Origin: an uncultured bacterium
Lineage (GTDB): Bacteria > Cyanobacteriota > Vampirovibrionia > Gastranaerophilales > Gastranaerophilaceae
Assembly: GCA_902765655.1 (NCBI GenBank)
Contig: CACXAK010000096.1
Span: 1-5,132 of the forward strand
Length of the DNA stretch: 5,132 nt
Reading direction: 5' to 3'
Below, piece after piece: positions 1 to 4,960 of the stretch. Below the pieces are notes generated by a model. That model did no database searches. It was not told the origin of the DNA and saw nothing but the letters and a program-made list of their open reading frames with translations. Numbering within the stretch: the stretch's first letter is position 1; every line of letters starts with the position of its first letter. The position numbers and the translations under genes are program-made.

Positions 1-275
1 GCCCGACAGACAGCGGGAATATAAGTATTGAAATTCCTGATAAGCATATAAAACCCATGGAAAAATGCATCAGTGCAGAATGTGAACGGCAAGTAAAAAG
101 GGCAATAAGGGGACTGCCCGAGCATTTCAGAGTCGCAATAATACTGAGAGAATTTCAAGGTTTAAGTTACGAAGAAATTGCAAATAATACCAATGCAAGC
201 ATTGGTACGGTAAAATCAAGGATTTCCCGTGCAAGAATGAAGCTACATCAGGATTTGAAAAATTATACTATGTAA
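1..275 (+). CDS. ECF-family RNA polymerase sigma factor, C-terminal part (5' end outside window)
   Basis: This is the C-terminal part of a sigma-70 family, ECF (group 4) sigma factor, which directs RNA polymerase to a dedicated promoter set. The reading frame (first full codon at base 3) is open to the left edge, so the gene starts outside the window; the ATG at 57 is internal and should not be taken as the start. The roughly 90 visible residues cover the end of the region 2-4 linker and region 4. The run LPEHFRVAIILREFQGLSY is the typical ECF region 4 opening, followed by EEIA and then SIGTVKSRISRARMKL, the helix-turn-helix recognition segment that contacts the -35 element. The TAA at 273-275 overlaps the ribosome binding site of the anti-sigma gene, indicating co-transcription and probably coupled translation. 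Region 2 cannot be seen, so the ECF subgroup cannot be assigned. Confidence 0.92.
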   Translation, partial: PTDSGNISIEIPDKHIKPMEKCISAECERQVKRAIRGLPEHFRVAIILREFQGLSYEEIANNTNASIGTVKSRISRARMKLHQDLKNYTM

Positions 276-280
276 AGGAG
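275..280 (+). promoter_or_regulatory. Shine-Dalgarno site of the anti-sigma gene, overlapping the sigma stop codon
   Basis: AAGGAG lies 6 bases before the ATG at 287, and its first base is the last base of the sigma factor TAA. This strong site fixes the start of the anti-sigma gene and suggests that ribosomes finishing the sigma gene re-initiate on its partner. Confidence 0.85.
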
Positions 281-286
281 ATTTAT

Positions 287-796
287 ATGGATAAAAATTT
301 TAATTGTTCCCAGATTGAAGTTTTAATGAGCTATTTCGCACAAGGAAAACTCGCACCATCCCTTATTAAATATATCGAAAACCATATAAACTCATGTCCT
401 GAGTGTAAAAAAAAATTTGAAAAAATTAATAACAGAACTCAATATGGCAATACATTTTATAATAAAAAAGCCAATAATGAAAATATACTAATCGGGAATT
501 TGTCTGCATATATAGATAATGAGCTTGAAACATCTGAAAATGTAAAAATTAAGCGTATGACAATTTCCAACCCGACAGCAAGACAAAAACTGGAATCAAT
601 GTACAAATTTCAAAAATTAATGCATTCTGCTTATGAAAAAACAAAAAATGACACAAAAATAGATTACTCCAAAAATATTTTGGCAATGATTAATCAGCAT
701 GATGACTACACTACAACTTACTTCCGCAATATTATAATAATGTTTTTACTATTATGTATTGCCATTGTATGTGGTTTTTTATATTTATACTTTTAA
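287..796 (+). CDS. Zinc-finger (ZAS-type) anti-sigma factor with C-terminal membrane anchor
   Basis: This 169-residue protein probably binds and holds the ECF sigma factor encoded just upstream. Residues 7-45 form a zinc anti-sigma (ZAS) module with the H33-x3-C37-x2-C40 motif; C7 is the likely fourth ligand. Residues 72-103 look like a second copy of the module (LSAYIDNEL onward), but the zinc positions read M91, N95 and A98. A polar linker (about 104-145) leads to a hydrophobic helix at 149-169 that ends exactly at the C-terminus. The protein should therefore be a cytoplasmic sigma binder tethered to the inner membrane with essentially no outside domain. The start is fixed by the AAGGAG site. 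The last 12 bases overlap the end of the convergent gene at 785-1426. The assignment rests on the motif, the anchor and the position after a sigma gene; the releasing signal is unknown. Confidence 0.88.
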   Translation: MDKNFNCSQIEVLMSYFAQGKLAPSLIKYIENHINSCPECKKKFEKINNRTQYGNTFYNKKANNENILIGNLSAYIDNELETSENVKIKRMTISNPTARQKLESMYKFQKLMHSAYEKTKNDTKIDYSKNILAMINQHDDYTTTYFRNIIIMFLLLCIAIVCGFLYLYF

Positions 797-1426
797 ATTA
801 CCTCTGTTCATAAATGCCTGCATATAAGTATGATGAATAGCAGCCTTTGCTCTGTCCCTTGGCGTTTGCGGATTTTGAATACTCGGACTAGGGTTATTCA
901 TTCTGGCAATATTTGTTTGTTGCCTTTCGGCTGCATAACGATTTCTCAATATAGGAGTGATTATATTGCAGGAAATAATAGAACCAATAGTAGTAGCAAT
1001 AAGCCCCAAGCCATTCTTATGGAGTTCAAAACTTCTCAGAGGGGCACCTTTTAACTTTACATCTTTTAATATATTAAAATCAAATTTACCTATTAAATCT
1101 TTAAAACCATTTTTTATCAGATGATTTTTTACATCACTTGGAATCCACTTCCCTGTTTTTGCAAGTTTATCTGCTATACCGGTAAATGAACGGGTTACAA
1201 AGTAAAATGACAGAATATTCACACATGCATCCATAAATTCCTGTGGAATAAGGAACATTTTTTGTTCCTTTGAAACCTTGTCATTCATCATAATTGCGGC
1301 AATTTGTGCCATTGAAGACATGATCCATCCAATTGTACCTGTATGAATCAGCATTTTGCCTGCATCGGTCTGATACTTTGCGTAAATTTTATCCCAAATT
1401 GATAAGGCGGCTTTTGCTTTAGACAT
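785..1426 (-). CDS. Unknown membrane protein, second of a coupled pair downstream of glgC
   Basis: I do not recognise this 213-residue protein and assign no function. A basic, amphipathic N-terminus (1-24) is followed by hydrophobic stretches at about 25-47, 64-85 and 139-160, giving two or three likely membrane helices. A lysine-rich polar loop (about 86-137) separates the last two. The C-terminal tail (about 161-213) is rich in Asn, Pro, Gln and Arg and probably lies in the cytoplasm. There is no cleavable signal peptide and no recognisable catalytic motif. The start codon overlaps the stop of the preceding gene by one base (TAATG), with AAGGGGG (1434-1440) seven bases upstream, so translation is probably coupled. 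It shares its layout, including a charged D-K-V-x-K-E loop after the first helix and an N-x4-P motif in the third, with its neighbour, suggesting a paralogue. The 3' end overlaps the convergent anti-sigma gene by 12 bp. Confidence 0.8.
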   Translation of the reverse strand: MSKAKAALSIWDKIYAKYQTDAGKMLIHTGTIGWIMSSMAQIAAIMMNDKVSKEQKMFLIPQEFMDACVNILSFYFVTRSFTGIADKLAKTGKWIPSDVKNHLIKNGFKDLIGKFDFNILKDVKLKGAPLRSFELHKNGLGLIATTIGSIISCNIITPILRNRYAAERQQTNIARMNNPSPSIQNPQTPRDRAKAAIHHTYMQAFMNRGNLKV

Positions 1427-2109
1427 TATTCAGCCCCCTTTCCGTTTTTGAATTTTTCAATACTGACACGGGGAATATATGAACTTGTCATAGAATTATT
1501 AACAAGATTATTTTTTTCTGCATTTAGAGATAACACGGGTTTGGCAATCTCTTTATCAAGTTTATTTTTTTCATGTTCGTTTATTCTTTTTACGAAATGA
1601 TTTGTCAGATATTTAGTTAATGGTGCATCTATCGCAAAATTTGTAAACAACATAATCCCAAGGGATAAGAATGTACCTATTGTAAATTTATGTTGTTGTA
1701 AACCTTTAACTGTCGTATGCGCAATACCTTTCGGGAAAAAGAATGATTCTATCGCTTTCTCTGCTTTTATTGGGTTCTGCGTGAATTTTTCTACGGCTTT
1801 AATTGCATAATATCTGACCAAAAAACCTGTAGTCGTACCTGCAATAATCTTAGCGGTTGTTCTTGCTGCAGAAACTTTTCGTGTTTCTTCATCAACTCTT
1901 TTGTTGTACAAATCTATAAACGGCTGGCTCATTAATGCCGTAGCCCCTAATATCACCCTGTTTTGCGGAGAAGATATGTGTTGTCCCGCCCATTTAATTC
2001 CGTTTAATACTTTCCCTTTTTTTAATTCCATGGACGGCAAACTGTCGAAGACCCACTTTGCGGTTCTCCGAGCAAAACTTGAAAAAGGTTTTACACTAAG
2101 GTTAGACAT
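1426..2109 (-). CDS. Unknown membrane protein, first of a coupled pair downstream of glgC
   Basis: I do not recognise this protein (227 residues from the ATG at 2109). A GTG at 2121 would add four residues (M-N-V-C); I prefer the ATG because GGGTGA sits about eight bases before it, whereas nothing like a ribosome binding site precedes the GTG. From the ATG, residues 1-48 are basic and aromatic, hydrophobic stretches lie at about 50-67, 85-104 and 142-163, and the C-terminal 65 residues are hydrophilic and charged. Two to three membrane helices are likely; no signal peptide or enzyme motif is visible. It lies about 80 bases after glgC on the same strand with no clear terminator between, and is coupled to the next gene by a one-base TAATG overlap. 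Both proteins have helix, K/R-V-x-E/K-E charged loop, helix with V-T/R-R, long polar segment, helix with N-x4-P or N-x5-P, polar tail. A shared membrane complex is possible but inferred. Confidence 0.78.
   Translation of the reverse strand: MSNLSVKPFSSFARRTAKWVFDSLPSMELKKGKVLNGIKWAGQHISSPQNRVILGATALMSQPFIDLYNKRVDEETRKVSAARTTAKIIAGTTTGFLVRYYAIKAVEKFTQNPIKAEKAIESFFFPKGIAHTTVKGLQQHKFTIGTFLSLGIMLFTNFAIDAPLTKYLTNHFVKRINEHEKNKLDKEIAKPVLSLNAEKNNLVNNSMTSSYIPRVSIEKFKNGKGAE
1434..1440 (-). promoter_or_regulatory. Ribosome binding site within the TAATG-coupled junction
   Basis: On the minus strand AAGGGGG lies seven bases before the ATG at 1426-1424 and inside the last codons of the preceding gene. It is an imperfect Shine-Dalgarno match (GGGGG rather than GGAGG), which fits a start that depends mainly on ribosomes terminating at the overlapping TAA. 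Confidence 0.5.
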
Positions 2110-2191
2110 ACACACATTCACCCACTATATAAAAAATTTTATGGGCTAATAATTGCCATGATTATTGTTGAGGATTTACAAAATTTTACAA

Positions 2192-3427
2192 TTATAAAAT
2201 TGCACCTTTTGGCACAACAGTAACTCCGCCTTCAGATACATGGAAACCACGTTTTAAATCTTCTTCTTTATTAAAACCAATCTTTGTATGCGGCGGAATA
2301 ATAACATTTTTATCAATAATTGCCTTTTTAATTTGTGAATATCTGCCGACTTCGACATTCTCCATCAAAATACTGTCTACTACACTTGAATAACTGTTAA
2401 TTCTTACTTTCGGCGATAATACACAGTGAGAAAGGCCGCCTCCGGAAATTATACATCCTTCCGATACCATTGAATTAGTTGCCATACCGACTCTGTCGCC
2501 CTCTTCCCAAACAAATTTTGCAGGCGGGTAGTTATAATTAAAGGTTCTCAAAGGCCATTCTTTTGAATATAAATTCAACTCCGGATTATAAGACAATAAA
2601 TCCATATTTGCCTGCCAATATGCATCAATACTTCCTACATCCTTCCAATAACCCTGTTCTGCCTTTGTCATTCCCGGGAAGGAATTTTGAGCAAAATTAT
2701 ATACATAAATATTTTTTCCCTCTGATAATAACATCGGTATTACATTTTTACCAAAATCATGAGAAGAATCTTGTTTTTGAGCATCTCTGTTTAATGCATC
2801 AAGCAAAATTTCCTTATCGAAAATATAATTTCCCATAGATGCAAGACACATATTTGGATTCCCGGGAATAGATTTTGGCTTGTAATTTGGCTTTTCTACA
2901 AAATTTATTAAACGCCAATTATCATCAACTTCCATAATACCGAACTCAGAAGCTTCCTCAATCGGAATCGGGATACCCGAAATTGATAAATCAGCACTAT
3001 TTTCTTTGTGAAAATCGAGCATTTGATCTACATGCATTTTATATATGTGATCTCCCCCAAATATACAAACATAACGGGGGTCTTCATCGGTTATGTGAAA
3101 AATATTTTGATAAATTGCATCCGCAGTGCCTTTATACCAGTCATTGCCCGTTCTCATCTGAGCTGGCGCAAGGTCTACATATTGATTTAAAAACGGGGAT
3201 AATGTCCAGCCCCTTGTGATATGCTTATTGAGGGAATCTGATTTATACTGAGTCAAAACTTTTATTTTAAAAAATCCGGAATTTATAAAATTATTAAGTA
3301 CGAAATCAATAATTCTGTATCTGCCGCCGAACGGAACAGCAGGTTTAGCTCTGTCTTTTGTTAAAGGATAAAGTCTTTTCCCTTCACCGCCTGCCAAAAT
3401 CATAACCAATGCATTGTCAATACTCAT
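2192..3427 (-). CDS. glgC: Glucose-1-phosphate adenylyltransferase (ADP-glucose pyrophosphorylase)
   Basis: GlgC makes ADP-glucose and pyrophosphate from ATP and glucose-1-phosphate, the committed step of bacterial glycogen synthesis, as a cytoplasmic tetramer. The 411-residue product has the full family signature. The nucleotide-binding loop LAGGEGKRLYPLT with RAKPA is at 11-30, and FGGRYRIIDF at 33-42. YKGTADAIYQN is at 98-108, and GGDHIYK at 124-130 carries the catalytic aspartate D126. The sugar-phosphate motif FVEKP at 176-180 includes K179. SMGNYIF is at 197-203, HDFGK at 223-227, and YWKDVGSIDAYW at 260-271. The last 100 residues form the left-handed beta-helix domain typical of the bacterial enzyme. 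The start is supported by GAGAGG seven bases upstream. The N-terminus is about 14 residues shorter than in E. coli. The residues aligned with the E. coli activator-site K39 and H46 are D25 and P32, so regulation may differ. No other glycogen gene is in the window. Confidence 0.96.
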   Translation of the reverse strand: MSIDNALVMILAGGEGKRLYPLTKDRAKPAVPFGGRYRIIDFVLNNFINSGFFKIKVLTQYKSDSLNKHITRGWTLSPFLNQYVDLAPAQMRTGNDWYKGTADAIYQNIFHITDEDPRYVCIFGGDHIYKMHVDQMLDFHKENSADLSISGIPIPIEEASEFGIMEVDDNWRLINFVEKPNYKPKSIPGNPNMCLASMGNYIFDKEILLDALNRDAQKQDSSHDFGKNVIPMLLSEGKNIYVYNFAQNSFPGMTKAEQGYWKDVGSIDAYWQANMDLLSYNPELNLYSKEWPLRTFNYNYPPAKFVWEEGDRVGMATNSMVSEGCIISGGGLSHCVLSPKVRINSYSSVVDSILMENVEVGRYSQIKKAIIDKNVIIPPHTKIGFNKEEDLKRGFHVSEGGVTVVPKGAIL

Positions 3428-3434
3428 ATATAAA

Positions 3435-3440
3435 CCTCTC
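3435..3440 (-). promoter_or_regulatory. Shine-Dalgarno site of glgC
   Basis: GAGAGG on the minus strand lies seven bases before the ATG at 3427-3425 and confirms this start for glgC. Confidence 0.75.
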
Positions 3441-3456
3441 TAAAATACGATTTTAT

Positions 3457-3483
3457 TGTATAACAAATTTAAAAAAACGTCAT
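3457..3483 (-). promoter_or_regulatory. Possible extended -10 promoter of glgC
   Basis: On the minus strand TATACA (3462-3457) is preceded by TGT, giving an extended -10 shape. ATGACG (3483-3478) stands 15 bases further upstream as a partial -35 match (4 of 6). Transcription would start roughly 25 bases before the glgC ATG. The whole region is AT-rich, so chance matches are common and this is only a candidate. Confidence 0.3.
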
Positions 3484-3523
3484 TAATACAAAATAATTAA
3501 TTTTATTTTTTATTTAAAACATC

Positions 3524-3545
3524 TCCTCCAAATGGAGGATTTTTT
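3524..3545 (+). terminator. Intrinsic-terminator-like hairpin on the plus strand between divergent genes
   Basis: TCCTCC (3524-3529), an AAAT loop and GGAGGA (3534-3539) form a perfect six-pair stem followed by six T residues (3540-3545). This is the shape of a rho-independent terminator read on the plus strand. On the minus strand the stem is followed only by GATGTTTTAAAT, a poor U tract. No plus-strand gene lies between glgC and this hairpin, so it could end an antisense transcript, act as a leader attenuator for the gene at 3644, or sequester its own GGAGG. Confidence 0.6.
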
Positions 3546-3607
3546 ATAAAATATTAAAGTTTTTATATTTTATGGCCGTAAATATACACAGAAGGTTCAT
3601 GACAATG

Positions 3608-3625
3608 CCGGAATAACGAATCCGG
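3608..3625. repeat. Short inverted repeat just before the HD-GYP gene
   Basis: CCGGA (3608-3612) and TCCGG (3621-3625) form a perfect five-base inverted repeat with an eight-base spacer, in otherwise AT-rich DNA. It ends seven bases before the Shine-Dalgarno site. It could be an operator half-site pair or a small leader hairpin; it could also be chance. Confidence 0.35.
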
Positions 3626-3632
3626 ACACAAT

Positions 3633-3637
3633 GAGGA
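3633..3637 (+). promoter_or_regulatory. Shine-Dalgarno site of the HD-GYP gene
   Basis: GAGGA lies six bases before the ATG at 3644 and supports that start. Confidence 0.65.
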
Positions 3638-3643
3638 AATATT

Positions 3644-4882
3644 ATGAGTAAAGAAGAGAAAAAGCAGTCAGGAGTTTCAATATTCGGTCAATCTGATTTT
3701 ATGATAGATGCGGACCCTATTGAAGAAATGTTTGCTTTGAACTTAGGCGATTTTTTAAGTGAAAGCTTGATATCTGAGGATCTTGCAAAAAAAATCAGCG
3801 TAAAATCAAATAAAAAAGAACGGCTTATTAACCAGTTAAAGGAATTGATAGATTTATATTCATCAAAAAACACTCTTTGTGTACTTGATTTTGACAATAA
3901 AGAAGAAATTGCGATTTACACATCCATTGCAAAATCTATTGTACAAATGCTTGAAGTCGAAGAATGCAGAATATTCTTTGAAAAAGACTCTAAATATAAT
4001 CTTACCGGGAATTCGGGAAGTGATAATGCAGATTTCAGATTTAATTCCGAAGAACTTATTCACAATGAAACAATTGAAAAAGATGAATATATTTGCATAC
4101 CTATAAGAAATTCAATAACACCAATCGGGGCTATTGAAATAAAAATTTCAAAAAAACTTGATGATGATTTTCTTGATGTTGTTTTGAGTATTGCAAACCT
4201 TTTGGGTACAACAATTACACTTCAAAAAGTTATTGAAGATACTCACAATGAAATAGATAACGATAACTCCTCAGAGTTTGATTTGAAAAAATTGAGAGGT
4301 GATTTGACAGCATTAATCGGTGATTTGTGCGATTATCAGCAGAGTTTTGTTGAGTCACTTGCAACAGCTGTTGACAGAAAAGGGCAATATACTGTCGCAC
4401 ATTCACGCAACAGTGCAAAATTGTCAAGAAATATCTGCTCAAAATTAGGTTTGAATGAAAAAACAACAGATTTAATTTATTATGCTGCCTTATTGCAAAA
4501 TATAGGTAAAATAACTTTACCTGAAAAACTTTTTGCAACAAACGGCAAATTATCATCTGACGAACTGAATAAGATTAAAAACCATACAAATATCGGGGTT
4601 AACCTGCTGATGAATATTAACTTCTTATCAGAAGTTGTTCCGTATATTACTTATCAAACCGAACGAGTAGACGGCAGCGGAACTCCTGAGGGCTTGAAAG
4701 GACAATCAATTCCGTTGGGTTCGAGGATAATTGCAGTATCAGACGCATATTGTGCAATGACATCAGACAGACCATACCGCAAGGCAATGGATAGCGAAAA
4801 AGCACTTTCAATAATGAAAGAAGAAGCCGGCAAAAAATGGGATGAAGATGTTATTAATGCTTTAATTCAGGCAGTAAAATAA
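3644..4882 (+). CDS. GAF-like plus HD-GYP domain protein with eroded catalytic motifs (probable pseudo-phosphodiesterase)
   Basis: This 412-residue protein has no membrane helix or signal peptide and should be cytoplasmic. Residues 1-58 are a polar leader, about 60-196 resemble a GAF-type sensory domain (strands around 108-112, 150-154 and 160-168, long flanking helices), and 232-412 match the HD-GYP domain, which in active members hydrolyses cyclic di-GMP. The match is clear from VAHSRNSAKLSRNICSKLGL, AALL-IGKI-LPEKL, NHTNIG, ER-DGSG-PEGLKG-IPLGSRIIAVSDAY and AMTSDRPYRKA. Several catalytic positions are changed. The HD dyad is Q285-N286, the HH pair before E-R is Q338-T339, and GYP reads G346-T347-P348. 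H253, K289, H314 and D367 remain. Loss of HD and one HH site should abolish the metal centre, so a non-catalytic role (ligand binding or protein contact) is inferred. The open frame is complete and the domain otherwise conserved, which argues against a decaying gene. It stands alone, divergent from glgC, and is followed by the structured region at 4914. Confidence 0.88.
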   Translation: MSKEEKKQSGVSIFGQSDFMIDADPIEEMFALNLGDFLSESLISEDLAKKISVKSNKKERLINQLKELIDLYSSKNTLCVLDFDNKEEIAIYTSIAKSIVQMLEVEECRIFFEKDSKYNLTGNSGSDNADFRFNSEELIHNETIEKDEYICIPIRNSITPIGAIEIKISKKLDDDFLDVVLSIANLLGTTITLQKVIEDTHNEIDNDNSSEFDLKKLRGDLTALIGDLCDYQQSFVESLATAVDRKGQYTVAHSRNSAKLSRNICSKLGLNEKTTDLIYYAALLQNIGKITLPEKLFATNGKLSSDELNKIKNHTNIGVNLLMNINFLSEVVPYITYQTERVDGSGTPEGLKGQSIPLGSRIIAVSDAYCAMTSDRPYRKAMDSEKALSIMKEEAGKKWDEDVINALIQAVK

Positions 4883-4913
4883 ATACACATAAAACATATT
4901 ATAAGTATATTAT

Positions 4914-4960
4914 GTTCATTTCTTTTCTTTTGTTTGCGGAGCAAAAGAAAAGAAATGAAC
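4914..4960. repeat. Perfect 19-bp inverted repeat with a 9-base loop
   Basis: The left arm 4914-4932 is almost all pyrimidine (C and T) and pairs without mismatch with the purine-rich right arm 4942-4960 around the loop TTTGCGGAG. A second purine tract at 4962-4973 (AAAGAAAAGAAA) repeats the core of the right arm and could compete for the same left arm. No run of T follows the stem on either strand, so it is not a classic intrinsic terminator, although it sits 31 bases after the HD-GYP stop codon and may protect that transcript's 3' end. It looks like the border of the larger structured element that follows. Confidence 0.85.

Noticed and set aside
57..275. Complete 72-residue sigma-like protein starting at the ATG at 57
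   Set aside because: The same frame continues open upstream to the window edge with plausible linker sequence, no ribosome binding site precedes base 57, and a protein with region 4 alone would be atypical.
830..1054. Open frame on the plus strand inside the unknown membrane gene
   Set aside because: It lies antisense to a better-supported gene with a coupled start, and its translation has the mixed, low-complexity look of a shadow frame.
2148..2166. Inverted repeat AATAAT/ATTATT between glgC and the first unknown membrane gene
   Set aside because: Six A-T pairs with a seven-base loop and no T run are too weak to call a terminator in this AT-rich DNA.
3572..3616. Possible 14-codon leader peptide upstream of the HD-GYP gene
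   Set aside because: The ATG has no ribosome binding site, the peptide has no run of regulatory codons, and no attenuator follows it before the next gene.
3428..3643. Cyclic di-GMP riboswitch in front of the HD-GYP gene
   Set aside because: None of the conserved blocks of the known cyclic di-GMP riboswitch classes is visible, and the stretch is too AT-rich and too short before the hairpin.
4230..4556. 108-codon open frame on the minus strand under the HD-GYP domain
   Set aside because: The plus strand here encodes clear HD-GYP motifs, and the minus-strand product has no domain or start signal.
4893..4916. AACATA/TATGTT inverted repeat as terminator of the HD-GYP gene
   Set aside because: The stem is AT-only apart from one C-G pair, the loop is 12 bases, and it overlaps the much stronger 19-bp palindrome.
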